A DNA stretch of 64,000 nt from Carallia brachiata (lineage: Eukaryota > Streptophyta > Magnoliopsida > Malpighiales > Rhizophoraceae): contig JADCRB010000025.1 of assembly GCA_021464245.1 (NCBI GenBank), positions 1,770,193-1,834,192 of the forward strand, read 5' to 3'. Under the pieces are notes generated by a model, which had not been told where the DNA came from, searched no databases, and saw nothing but the letters and a program-made list of their open reading frames with translations. Position 1 is the stretch's first letter. Each line of letters starts with the position of its first letter. Shown here piece by piece: positions 24,501 to 39,288 of this stretch. Both the position numbers and the translations under genes were made by a program.

Positions 24501-27500
24501 ACAAATTGTTCCGTCTCCATTCTATGTCTGATTATATGCTAATCTACAGCATAATGGGTCTAAGGGCCAAAATTTGAATTCTTCAACCCAAATCCTTTAA
24601 CCAAGTTCACCATCAGCCAACTTCAACGATACAGAGAAAATTTTTCAGTACAAGGGTTTCCACATATGACCGAATTTCAAATGACTTTCCTTAATCTATC
24701 ATTCGATTAATCAATCTAGACAGCTTCTGTAACCAGATGAGGCATTTAGATTCATTGAAACAAGAATATCTTCAAGAATATTACGTATGTGTGTGCATAT
24801 TTTTTAACGTGGAAAATGCATGGTGATATTTTCTGTAAAAATTTTCCAAATGGTTTTGACTATCTGAACTTCTTTGTTCCCCTTTTGAGCATTGTTTCAA
24901 CACCAACTTGTAGATTCAAACCTGTCCATTCAGAATCGTATGAGAAACAACAGAATTTAGATTTTCCAATAAAGCTACATTTTAAAGGCACAAAAACCAA
25001 GAATTTAACTTCTTTAGAGATCATTGGAGCAAAAAAAAAAAAAAAATCTCTTTGTTATGTTGACAGCGACCATGCATACGTGCAGTGTACGATATGACTA
25101 GTTACAACACCAAATCAAAATAATTCCATAATTCAAAGTGCAGATGATTGCTACAAGAAAAAAAAAAGTGTATGTAAACAGTTGCAAACATCTTTCATGC
25201 ACGAAAGAGAAGACTGAACAAATGAAAAGACATATAATAATGAAATTATGATACAACATTTATATGTAACTAGAATTTTTGACTTGAGTTTATTGAAATA
25301 GTACACCATATAACCTAAGAAGTGCGGACACTACAAGAGTGATGTGTCCATATCGGACAAGCATCATACACAACACTCCTCGAACATGTATTGAACACTC
25401 AAAAACATGTCCAACAAAAGAATCAAAATAAAAAAGAAAAAAATTGAAACATGCATGTTAGACACTTATAATTCATGTGTCAGACACTTTTATACATATA
25501 TTGGGCATTTTTTATTAATGTGTCAGATATATGTTAGACACATAAAACTAATTTCAAATTTTTTTTAAAAAAACACTTAATATTTTTTTTTTATAAACAT
25601 ATTAATGAGTAGTTTCATAGTAAAAAAAGTGATAATTTATAAATATCTTTTATCCTATCGATTATGTTAACTACTTTAATTTATAATTTCTTATATATTA
25701 TGTTACATGTATAAATAATATATTCTTTTAAAATTATTAAGAAAATACTAATTCAAATGTAATAATAATAACAATAATAATAATAGTTATTATTATTATT
25801 ATTATTATTATAAATTATATGTTGAAAAATAACAAATTTATTAAAAGTATTTAATTTACATAACAAATTTATATCTATATAATCTATCTAATAGATATTT
25901 TACATCGGTGTCCACATCATATCAGTGTCCCAATTTTCTAAAGGTTCACGTGTCTCTCGTCCGTATCGTACCGTATCCGTATCCCCATGTTCGTGTCATT
26001 ATAGCATATAACATAATTATGGAAACAAACCTAGTGTAATTTTATGGAACAGCCATGTAATTGCATGACATGTACAATGAATATGCATGCGGGTAGGGTA
26101 TCATTGAACAAATAAATCCACATTAGAGCACATCAGTTTATGAGAATCGAGCATTACTTTCCAATTACAGTGACAAAAGCAAAACCATCAGTCTTGCATA
26201 CTTCTTCCATGACAGTCGACAAATATAATTATCCTAAAAATATTTTGATGCAAAAATGTATTGTAAATAACATGTTTCGGCGACAAGGAAGCCAACCTGT
26301 GGAAACCCCAAGCATCCAACCATGAAATTGCCATCCTATTCAGAGAAACAACGCAGTGATTAGAAGTGAGGGTGAAAACAAAACCAAATATGTTAAATAT
26401 GCAAGTCAATTAAAAGTAAGACTGAGAATATCATTAACTATTCTCATGACTCGAGAAGCATGACAGGGCACCAAGTTCCACAACCATGAGTAGCTTTTTT
26501 TAAAATTATCGGGCCTTAAACCAAAGAAGATGGAGTTACTTTTTCCTACATATCTCCAGCATATAAAGCTTAAACATTTTATTCCATCAGTAATTCAACA
26601 TTTATTTTTCAATGTGTTGAAAGTTAAGGTCTGTCATATTACCATTCATCACATCATCAATAAACCTAGCTTTATCTTGTCCTTTAAACCCATTTATTTT
26701 CATACTATTCAGAATGCAGTAAATAGTTGCTATTATCCATAAAGATCCTTCCACCTGGCAACCTTGAACACAAGATCAGATTTAACAGCAAAAACCTACA
26801 TTAACTTATGGTCTTGACAATAATCATAACTATCCCAGCTTCCATTAGCTAAGCATTGTTTACCTTTTCATTTGGCCTCTACCTCTAGTTGGCCTCCATA
26901 CAAACGGACATAAGAACACTACTTATACGGAGATGGAGGAGGAAAAAAAAAAGCTATCCTGCATAGGGGTGGATACTATGTGTTAATTGAAGTAGTTTTC
27001 TTTAAATGGTCGCCTCATGTTTGGAAATTAATAGATCTAATGACATGTCTACTGATTGATGTAAAAAGTCTAATTGATCATTTGGTCTCAACTTCAGGGA
27101 CGAAGAAAAAGCAGAAAGTTCTTTTGTTTAATCTCTTTTAATGATCAGATTGCATTATCCCCGTATGAGAAATCATTACCCGGTTTTTTTTCAGCACCAT
27201 GTTTGATTCCTGACAAAGCCCACATAGCCTTACAGTTTCCCCAGCTGCATTAATATCCTCACCACCAGATCTATCAGATCTGTATAACAGATTAACCGTG
27301 CTTTACACAATAATAACATGTACCATCTGTAGAGCTGGAAAAAGGGTAGAAAACAACCTCTCAAAGAACACTGCCATCGCTTCTAAGAGTTTTAATTTAT
27401 TTAACCTTGCCTACAAAACAATTGCAGTTTCATTGGAGAAGTAATGTTAATACATATGACACATAGACATATCTTTAATCACATTATAGAGTTAACCTGA

Positions 27501-30500
27501 AGACCACAATCAATAAGGAACTAAAAGAGAGGGGCAAAGCCCCAATCACCATTCAAGGTAACATGTTTTTCCTTCAGCCACAAAAGCCAAAATGCATTTG
27601 AAACGGATCAATATAGATATAACAATCTACGAGCTACTTGCCAAATTCAAGTGCATGCCTCTTATATTCATAGGATTTTTTCATTTCATATTTGTCACAC
27701 TTCCCATTTCAAAGTTACTTAAATGATGATCGTCAGATCCGTAGTTAGGAGACCAATGAAGATCAAGTCGCAATTGGGTGTTTTGCATCCTATCTTATGT
27801 GTATTCACAAATGCCGAGGGAAAAATTAAACAGAATCAACAATGGTTTTGTCATAAAACCAATCAACATAAAAGCTTAAGCTGTTAGGTGAGGCCCAGGA
27901 TATGGATCATATATTATATTCCAATATGCCCCCTCACGCAAAAGCCCAACTCACACAGGCTAGAAGCGTGCACAAACTAGGCTTACTTGGGCCTTAAGTA
28001 TAAACAAACCACAAATTCATAATTAATTCACAATAAAATGTGAGGGTAGCGGGATTTGAACTCATGATCACCAGGTCATGAAGGCTCTGATAACATGTCA
28101 TGAAACCATTCAACCTAAAAACTTAAGCTGTTAGGTGAGGCCCAGGATATGGATCATATATTATACTCCAACAAGTTTCATTAAAGAAAGGCCAATGTTC
28201 TTAGTTAAGGAGTTTGTCTTTTATCGCTAGAAGAGTACAAATCTGATTCATACTTTAATCAGCAGTATAGTACTGGTCATAATTGAGGGGGAGAAGTTCA
28301 AATCTTGAGAACAATTAAGCAGGACCAACAGATGAAGAAAAAATACAGGTCAATTAAATGCCTGTCCGGGCTACTGCCCTAAAAAAACATAGTGGGAAAA
28401 TAGCAATGATTAGACCAGATTAGGGTTTTTTGACAATTAAAAGCAAGATAGATGAACTTGATTAACATAGCTAGCAAAGAACTTCATACACTATAGCCCA
28501 CCAGACGTCGTGATAATTCACCAATGAGCTATAGCTCACACCAGCCTTTGTAATAATTGTGACTGAAGAATGTCGACATCTACTGGTCACTACAACATAG
28601 AAGCTCATCTCAATGTTGCCTCAACAAGCACCACAAAAGTTATCAACTAGTACAACCTCGGTAGCTAAAACACTCCTTACTTAGTTCAAACATACTTATG
28701 CAGGTGAACAAGTGGTACTAGCTATCATGCATCAAATCACCCAAGATTTAACAGCTGAGCATGTACATAATGTAAGAGCAGTCAGCAGATATTGAATAAA
28801 CAAAGACATTGTGTTTGAAATATTCAAGAAAAAAATCAAAAAGAAGGCTGACCAAGGTTACCACAACAATGTTGCAATAATTGCATGGAAAAAAAAATCT
28901 TTTGTAGAACAAAGATGATGCTCAAGGATACTTCCATGGCGCATAGACAAGCCAATATCAACTTACATCAAGGAAGCAAGCCTTCATTTGCTGCAGGCAT
29001 GTTGTCACGACTTCAGCTTTACTTTTGCGTCCCATGCTAACTTCTTTCATGTCATACTCCATCATTGATCTGAGATAAGGTTTCCAGAGTTCATACCTAG
29101 AAAAGATATCATCATGCATAGGCTTAGATCAGCAGGTAGGTAGGGGCCAAATACAAAAAATAAATAAATAAACAAATATATACGTATTATAAAAATTCAC
29201 AACATAAATGAAATAAAATTTCTGCATTTATCATACAGATAGGCATCTCATCTCACAAGTCAGCAGTGGGAGTTCACAAACCTTTTGCGTATAACAATAC
29301 AATGACATCAAAGGGAAATTTTTTTTTAATTAAATTTGCACTCAAGGTCAAAAGTTGCAGCCCTCATATTTCCATTTTGCCCAACCCCAGTACTCTGTAA
29401 AGGCATGCACACCTTCTTCATCGGCACGCATTTCTGCATACGGACTTATGCAGCTGTGACGTGTTCATTAGATTTAGTTCCAACACAGTAGAAACATTAA
29501 TGACCGGTATACTTTTATTGACATTGTCAGGCATTTTTTATTTATCTTGGAAATATTTTCGAATTTATAATGTTATTAGCTTCACACTAGTATCGTCATC
29601 AATACAACGGTTAAATATCCTTAAAGTAATCATAAAACCATTGGTACATAAACTGCCAACAAGGGTTATTTGCAAAGTTTGCATGATGGTGTCCAATACC
29701 TCAAAGCACATTCTAAGAGTTAATTACTATTTCAGGAGCTAAAGCTGCATGATATATATTTCACACCCTAATATATGCAGGTGAAAGCAATATACATGGG
29801 CTATAATGAACCAAGACTCTCTAGTTAAGTAAACTACTTACCCCATATCGTCATATCCCATTACCAGTGCTTCACCCTGAAAATACATTCAGCGCATGAT
29901 TAACAAGGACACAAATTGTAGAAAATAACTGTGAAAATATAGTATTGCATTTTGGCATCTTCTTATCACAAAGCTAGGTATTAGTTATGTTAGAATATGG
30001 TACCATTTGATGGGCTATTAAATATGACAATTTTGCAAGGACACTTACATCAGAGTTGATAAAATGCCCAATATTTTGGTATTATCTCGTAAGCCTATTA
30101 GGAATATCTAAGTAAATGTTAAGCTACCAACAATGATAAAAAATTGTGTCCAGGGTGTATACCAGGTTTCTAAACAAACATTGTCAAGCAGAAGGCATAC
30201 TTGGATCACAGCTACAAATTTAGTGAGCACAATTAGCATTAAAAACTGATTAAGGACTCCAATCAGTGGCATCAAAATATCAAATACGATTGCCACTCAT
30301 CAGATGCGTAACAAATTTCAAATAGAATTTTGTAAAGATAAACCATCATAAAGGGACAGATGCTTTTATGCTAACTTGGTAAATGTCAGAGCACAAAATA
30401 TAAAACATCAAAATTTATTCACATCGACATTGTTGGGACAGTTGGAAAAAACTAACAATGAGTAAATGAGTTCCTCAGGGAAACAAATGATTGTTTGACC

Positions 30501-33500
30501 AATCCTGGCAGGTCAATGCTCAGGCATTCCTGATATTTTCATATTCCTGTCTAGACATAGAAAGGTCAAGTTTTTCATCTTGCAACTCAAACTCCCGAGG
30601 ATACTATGACCGCGCATAGCAGCCATCATACAGTTACCCTCATCAAAAATTTTTGAAACTGCAGTTATTTTAGGCAGACGTTATAAAAAGCTTGGAATAC
30701 TATTGCTACCTTCTCACAACATTTAATCAACTCCTGGAATCCATTTCAAATAAAGAACTGTACAAAGAATTTGACTCGGGTGTGTTTACAACGAATCAGA
30801 GCTGCAGCAATTAACACTAGAGCTAGAACCGAAGCCGCTCTCTAATTCCTTTCCTTCCTTATTCCTCTTAATGCTTCATCTACTATTATCCTTCCTCCAT
30901 CTTTTCTTCTTCATCAACCCACCCCTTAATTTTCTGCCTCAATTTTTCCTAATTCCTTCTTTATTATGGTCTTCTCTCTCTTTTGGTTTACCGCTCATTT
31001 TTCCCTAGACACCATATTAACCTTTTGACCACCAGATACCAGATGCAAATTCTAGCCATTCATACCACCGCCAACCTTGAAACCTTGAATGGCAATCGAG
31101 GAAACAATATTAAAGAAGCAGCAGCCTAGCAAACCTACAAATGGTCAACAATCTCATTCATGTTGTACAACACTAAAAACTTTATAGAGAAGGAAAGAGT
31201 TGAGTGGATGATCGAAACAATTTAAGCTATGTCTCCTCTTCCAGAATTTTTTCATCTGTTTCGTCTCTAAAGGGCAAGCCCTAGTGTAAACGAAAAGGTA
31301 CTCCATTGTGACCAAGTGGTTATGGGTTCGAGTTGTGCAAACAACGTCTTTGGTAAAAACAAAGGTAAGGTTGCAAACAACTGACCCTTCCGAAACCCCA
31401 CTAATGTGATGCCTCGTGCACTAAGATACCCTTTCATCTGTTTCATCTCTATTTCTGATCTCTTGTTTTCTTCTCCTTGTTCTTCTTAACAATCCTGCCT
31501 TCCACCAAGCAAAGTCTTCTCAACAACCAAAGAGTAGCCAAGTAATCTCAAGCTTTACATTTATGATTTGAGTCATAAAATAACTACAAAATTCTCAAGT
31601 GTGGACCACTTTGAAAAAATAGTGACGAAAATAAAAAATGGCATGCATTTTGTGCATTTTGTGGTTAGGAAAAAAAAAAAAAAATACCCCCATGACTATT
31701 ACCAAAAGAAACCTTAATCATAGTTAAATAATTTATAACTTGAAAATTGCAAGCATAAGAAGAGTTACCCTAAAGCTCCAAACGTTGAATGTTGTTTTAA
31801 CCTTTTTTTGACCTCAACTTGAACCTAACTATTAGTACTCTTCTCCGCACACAAAAACACATGAATAGGAAATGAAGCAAATGATAAGAAAGGAAAACAA
31901 AACATCAAAATGCAAAAAATGAAACTATAAGAGATAGAGCCAACAAAATTACAAGAGAAGTTGGTGAGAAACGAGTGTTTGCATCCTTTGTAGCATAAAA
32001 TCGATCAAGCAGCTTTTTTATGTGATCGTGCATCGTAGCATCTGTACCAATGCCAGCCTTGAAAATAAACGAAAAGACAGAAGAAAGAAATTAGAGATCA
32101 GAAATGCTGTCTACCGTATCGATGAATAAATAACTGGTAAGGAACCAACTACAGCTGCTAACATCTTCCCTTATCAATAAATTCACTCACCTTGTCCATA
32201 CAACTTAGCAAATCAGCTTCACTTAGAAGCGGTGGTGGTCTAGTTAGTCCTGAATCAAGAGTCAGAGTTGTTGGAACAAACTGCAACACAGTGCAAAATT
32301 GCAGAATTGTCTTTTCAACACTGATAACTTTGACATGAATTTCAAGAAAGTAAAGAAAAACAGAAACTGTGAACACCAAAATGCTGTTGCCAGTAACAAA
32401 TGTTTGTGGTTTTCTACACTAAATACATTTCTTCTATAGCTTCCTTACAATTATATCAACAAAAAAAGAGATTACCAAAGAATAGGGATGAGCACCCTAT
32501 CAAAATTATAAAACAATGGAGGAGGTCCAGTAAAACAAATACATAGTCATCAAAACCTGTAATAACAGTGGATAATTATGACCAACTATAACAAATATGT
32601 TCTATTCATCCTAATCAGTGATGTAGTCAGCTTTCACATTGCTGTTTCATTGGATACATATCTTTTTGCCATGGGTCCAGAAAATCTTTGTTGATGTTAC
32701 ATGGCTGCATTTCTTAACACCATAGGATCCAAAGCAAGCAAACAAAATAATTTCCTCAACATTCAGCAGATGAATAATTAAAGTCCATCAAAATTTCTAT
32801 CATTAACAGCTAAATTAATAAATTAGCCTCTCTAGCTGGCATAGATCTAAGTCAACTATTGTCGAGTACTTCACATAAAAGGTCAATTAAGCAGCCCATG
32901 GGTTTGGCCTACACAAATGTGTAAACAAGCCGAGCCGAGCCGAGTATTGGCCTGCTCAAGCTCGGCCCGTTTACATATTACTCGAGCTCGAGCCGAATCA
33001 AGCTTAAATATTGGAGCTCGAGTTTAGCTCAATAAAAGTCTACCAAGCTCGAGCTCGGCTCGAGTTCAACTCATTTTATTTATATATTTATTTAAATTTT
33101 GAACTTATATCTTATTTGAGTTAAGCTAGTCATTAAAAACCAAAGAACTAGTCTATAAAATTGAGCTAATCCACTAAATTATTATCAAGTCGAGATGAAT
33201 AAAATTGGAAAGGAGTGCTTTGTTTTACAAGAAAGCGATCTTCCCTTCTTTATTCTCACTTTCAATATGGGATTTTGCAATCCCACATAGACAATCCCAC
33301 ATTGAATGTGAGAGTAAAGGAGGGAGACTCCTTGCTTATACAAAAAGCAACCTCACCCTCTTTCTCTCCTAAAGTTCACAAACATGTATCAAACATTTAT
33401 TGAGCTTGTTATCGAGTATATGTCGAGTTTTTAATAAGCTATTCACGAACATAAATGAGCCGAACAACCTCTTGTTCAAGCTCAACTCGTTTCGTAAACG

Positions 33501-36500
33501 AGCCTTGAAATAAAGCTCGCGTATCATTCATTTGCGTCACCAAATGAGCTCGAATGAGTATTTATCGAGCTGACAAGTCGAGCTTTTATTAAGAGTATTG
33601 GTTCGTTAACAGCCCTATACACAATAAGTAATAATCTTTCTCCTATTCCATAAATTCCCAACAACCCATTGTCTTAGTGGATCTTAAGCACTCCAATTTG
33701 AAAATTCAAGCTCTTAACAAATTGGGATCCCCTTGGATACAGGAGCCAACTGTCTTCACGCATTAGATATTCATAATCCTCTATGGCAGAACAATGTAAA
33801 GATGTAAAGCGCAAAATTTCATTAGTTCCTTAGGTCTTTGGTCTACCAAAGATTTTCCAAGCTTCTAACTTTCCATCACATGGTCAGTAACCTGGAAAAA
33901 GAGCCAGTTAAACATGCTTTATTTCTAAAGATAGCAATTTAAACATAAATTCGTTTCCAAAATTGACAACAATTAAATGCTAGCTGAAAACGAATATAAT
34001 TAATATGACAATGAGATACTCATAAATAAATTTCTTTAGGAAGTTTGATGAAGAATATGTTGCACATTAAATGTACACATAAATTGCCAAACAACCAAAG
34101 TCCGTCATCTGGATAAGAAAAGAAAAGGCGTGAATCTGTAACAAACGACAAACCTGTTGTCCATAGACATATGATGGAATCATTGAACTTCCCCATGATT
34201 CAAAACGGTAAACGTCCAAGTAATTTTTCTGGTTAAAGCAATTATGTCAATAATGCAATAACCGAAAAAGTTAGAATAGCAGTATTTTGCAATAACCATA
34301 GTATAACTTCTACATAGAATAAACAACAGCCATATTGACCAATTTATTGCAGTGTACCCCAGATCCAAAAAATAAAAAATGCTATCACAGCTTTATTTTT
34401 TCTGAAAACAATTCTGCCAATACTAATATGAACAGAAATAAAAGCTGCTTAGGTAAAGTGCACGGCGAAAAACTAAGTGAAGTAACAGCCAAACTGCCCA
34501 CATATCTAAGTATGAGGCCAGGAAATCTACTAGAGAAAGTGTAAGAAAATGCTATAAAATTTAATAAGGAAATGCTCCATGTACCCTAAAATCTTTCTTC
34601 AGTGTACAAGCCACCAAGCGCAATGCTGGCTCTGTTCTTATTTTGGAAAGTTGGGTGCGGCAAAATCTGATGTGCCTTTCAATGATGACCAGAAATTATG
34701 CATTCAATTGGCAAGGCTGCTTTGAAGTTTGAAGCAAATCTATTCTTTGTATATTACTCTTTGGATTTTCTCAATTTTAGAATTTTCAGCCAGTGTCACT
34801 GGCCTGCTAATAAGCACCAGAATTCATAACATAGCAAGGACATACTTGGAATCTATGAGAAATTTACAGGGAAACATAACCATGTAGATCATAAGCAAGG
34901 ACTGCCATAATAATACTATAATTCTAACTAACGATGATACTCTCAAGATAGCTAGAAGCTCTGAGAATTGCATTCAAGAACTCCAGCAGCTACGTAGCAG
35001 GCTATGAACGATGGTAACCATTAAATGACCAATAGCAAAATTTTAAGCAGGATATAAAAATTTGAGAATTATACATGATACTCACAGCTAGAATTACTCT
35101 TCCTGATGCAGAGAACTGTTCCCCAGCAATATCTATTTCAACAACAGTTTCAGCCCCCACAGCTGGTTGAGAAACACATGCCAGAAAATGCCGAACAACC
35201 AGCTCATACAATCTCTGTGACACAGTGGATAATTGAAATTCCAGAAACATGGCAGAAACCTTATCAAAGATAACAGAGACCAATGTACTTACATGGTGAT
35301 CTTGGCTCCATCTGCTTTCACCCGCAGAATATTTTGTTGGGTGAATGGGTGGATGGGCCTTGTCATCATGTCCACCGCCACTTGGATTTCTCCACAGTCC
35401 TGTTCCTGGATCTAACAGTCTTTGTACATATGATCCCCATACAGGATGATGTTGTTGTTCTCGCACAATTGTCTATGCCAAGGTAAAATAAAAAAATGGC
35501 TACTACATTTAAGGCCCAAGTGAACAATATATCCAAGCAATAAACAACTAATTGAAACAGTCACAAAGAAAAACTTACTGAAAAGGGAATGCAAGTTCAA
35601 CAATGTAAAGGATTCGATACTAATTGGTGCATGATAAACCATACAAATTATAATTTAACAAGAAGGGACATTAGCAGAGCGTTAGATTCGGTTAGAAGCA
35701 TCTTTGAAGGAAGTCCACAACATCATAATGGAATTACACAACTAATTGAAAAGCTCAATTATCAATTAGAGAATACAAGTGACCATCATCATCATCCAAA
35801 ACCTCTATGACTCCGAAGTAGCAGCAAAGTTGAACAAAGACTAATAAGAGCTCAGAATGAAAACTTTGACACTTTACACTCAAAGACTACTTCCAAACGA
35901 CATGGTCGGTTACTGATAAATATATGTCCAATTCACTGACGTTAAAAGCCATATGATAAGGGCTAGAGGAGATTTTATAACTGATGGAATCAGAGACAGA
36001 AAGAGCAACCTTAGTGCAAAAAAGAAAAATTGTTGCAACATTTATCGATGATTGCAAGTGATGGGAGAAATGGCTTTAAATCATGTCAAGTGTGTGAACA
36101 AAAAGGACTACAGTTAATCAGGATAACAACTTGATTTATTTTCCATTAACTTGAACTCAATAATAATGCAGAGGATGCACACCCTTAATGAACATATTTA
36201 TAATCCATATAAAGCCTCTGCATGTGCATACAGATGGGTGCAAAAATTTTGTTTATGTATTCATTTTCAAATTGGTTTGTTTTTCTTTGAAATTAATTAT
36301 TATGGGCCATAATGATACAAGTAGAAAATGTTTGGTACACCTAAAAACAAAGTAAAATAAAAAGTTACCAACATGCAGATCAGTCCTGGTAGAAAAGCAA
36401 TCAGTCTCTGTACGTGGATAACTAATGAAACCAGCTTGGTACAAATCTTCAGCCACCTATAAAAAATAAATAAAAAAAACAGAGAAAAAGGATAAGGATT

Positions 36501-39248
36501 CAATGGCTAGAGGTTTATGTTTCGGAAACAAACCATAAGATATGAAATAATGCACTGTGGCATAAAGTGTTGAAGTGCCGGTGGTAACAATAGATACCAC
36601 TAGAGCAACTAAAGCAACAAAGTGCACCATCTACAGTGCACACAAAAGCTACATCATTTTAAGATTTGATGGTAATTGGTTTTACAACAATTTACTAGCA
36701 TGTTCAAAACATTTGCAAGGACAGAATTTGCAAAGAATTATACGAGTTTTAGAACACAAGAATCCATATAAAACAAATAACTGAGAGAAGAGATCTAAGA
36801 ATCAGAACTACAAGATACATCGCAACTGCTCCCACCTTCATTGTGTGTTCAGAACTCATGCGAAAGTACCTCGATGCACGTTTTTCAAGCTCAATCGTAC
36901 TCAAAGGGTGTGGCGGATATTTCAGCTTCTCCTGCTGCCTAACTTTTGTCACCTGTTTGGCAATAAAAAAAGGCAACAAAACAATCTTAGGCTGAAGCAA
37001 TACTTTGAAACTTGTAAGATATCAAGCTCTTGATTTCTGTGACTTACAGTTGCAGTGGGTTCCAAAACGCACATTTCATAAAGTACAACAGCTGAAGAAT
37101 AGTCAAAAAGATGTCCACGCCTGGTAAATTAATGTATTAGTAAGGTTTAACATATAACATCCAAAACTCGAAAGGCACAACGATAGGAGGCTTCACAGTT
37201 TACATCCAATTGAAAGTAGCAGTTCCTTCATCTGACTTATGGCTACAATTAATAGTCCAATACTCTTCTGGCTCATGTGATTCTATCTCCCAATAACGTT
37301 CCACGATAAAGCCAAGTGTTGGAAACTGTACAGCAAAGAGACAGAACAGCTGATATATAAGAGTGTACAGCCTCCCAAACCCAAACACATTCAATTATAT
37401 AGACTTTGTTGTAAACTAGAACCATACCTGACAAGGCCCATAACTCAAAATAAGATTTCTGTCATCTTGAGCAGAATCAATGACAAACTTATCTCTCAAA
37501 AGCATGGTTTGAAACCTCGTAAAAGAAGCACCAATTCGAAGATCAATTTCCTACAACAAATTTAAAAACAAATACTATTGGAAGAAACAGTGACCCAAGA
37601 AAACGCTTTACTTAATTAAAAAGAGAAATTGGCAAATGCTTGAAAGATAAGAATGAATTTTGCTCTTTCTTGAACTACAATTATATGGTAAATTACACAA
37701 AAAAAAAAACAGAGAGAGAGAGAAAAAACTAACTTAGTGGTTAATATAGATTTTGAATAATCCTGCCCAAACAAGGCAAACCACTCACTTGTCTAGCATC
37801 CACTGCGTCAGCAAACCACTGATTAGGAGCAACAAGGTGCTGGGCTGCCTCATGGATTTCCCTGTTGTTTTAGAGAACAAACATTGTTTTCCTAAGGAAT
37901 TGCAAAATCAAAATAAGGAAACACAAATATGAAATGGAAAGAAGTAGAAAAAGAAATTAGGATTCTAGAAACCTGTCAATTAATGCAGAGAAGCGAGCCC
38001 TCCATATTGTCATATTGCGATTTACTGCTCCACAAACTTCCATCACCTCAAACGCAATATTTTCGCCCTCTCTATCACAATCAAGCCATAGAATAAGCCA
38101 CTGACACCTCCTTGCTTCCCCCTCCAGTGTCCTTTTTATATCCATCTTATCCTATCCCAAAATCAATTAGTGAGATAGTTTTGCACCTTATATTTGTCCA
38201 TAAAAGACAAGCTTCGCACAAACATTGAGTAAACCCACTCTCATAGCCCATCATGGCAGCCAGTTTAGCTATTCCAAACTCCCCAACCTACTGATAGAAT
38301 AAAAATACATTCGAAACTTTGCTCTTAACAGTACGAATAGTAAAGTTACATAAATGTGGGTGAAAGAGGTAAACAAGCACAAGCATGTCCAATCCACAAC
38401 CAGCACTGTGTTTGAGTGTGCTCAATAACTATTTTCAAGGAAACTAATGCTTTTGATGATTAAAAGCCCATATCCATTACATGTTTAAATTAAAGAAATG
38501 ATATGTTTATGATCTCTTTATCCCTAACTAAAAAGAATCCTCGATCATCTTCTAAATGATTCCTGCAATTGCAACAGGTGCCCTAAACTTTGCAATTTCC
38601 ATCTAAAATATTTGGATGGAATTCAAAATCTAGTCTTTGATAGTAGCGATGCCCATAATTTACAAAGCCGTAGCCATTGGGGCGGTCATGGAAGTTTGGG
38701 GGTGGAGCCGATGATGAAGATCGTCAAAGCAATAATATGACAGCCTAAACCAATTAAGAAATGAAGACATTAAAAACAAAAAACAAGTCTGTGGTAATAT
38801 GATAGTAGCTTCCAGATGACAGTTGAGCAACTATGCCAGCAACAGTCGTAATGGGGGCACCAGTTTGTGAGCAGTGTTCTTTGGTTGTGGTGACAATTTA
38901 GTCAGACAATGCTTATACTGAAGAGGCCAGAAAACTGTGCCCACAAAGCACCAGGTTGATGGTGGTGGTAGAAACCGCATTATAGACAACCACACAATTA
39001 TCTATTTTCAGCATCAAAGTAACCTTATTACAGCTTAAATAAACAAATAATAAAATAGAATAAAGATTTTTGTTATACGTAGCCCTTGTGATTGGTTTAG
39101 ATTGATGAACACATCAAAGAGAAGAGAGCTTCTCAAATTTTATTCTCCTCAAAAGAGAAAAACTTCACATTACAAAATTAAAACAAGAAAGTTCTTACGT
39201 AGGAATGCATATACAGATGCTCACATAAGGAGATGGGAGAGGAGGGCG

Positions 39249-39288
<40 letters not shown>

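Noticed and set aside
28040..28095. tRNA-like text (TTTGAACTCATGATCACC, GGCTCTGATA) next to the TRIM repeat
   Set aside because: Explained as the primer-binding site and leader of the TRIM, not a tRNA gene; no cloverleaf can be closed.
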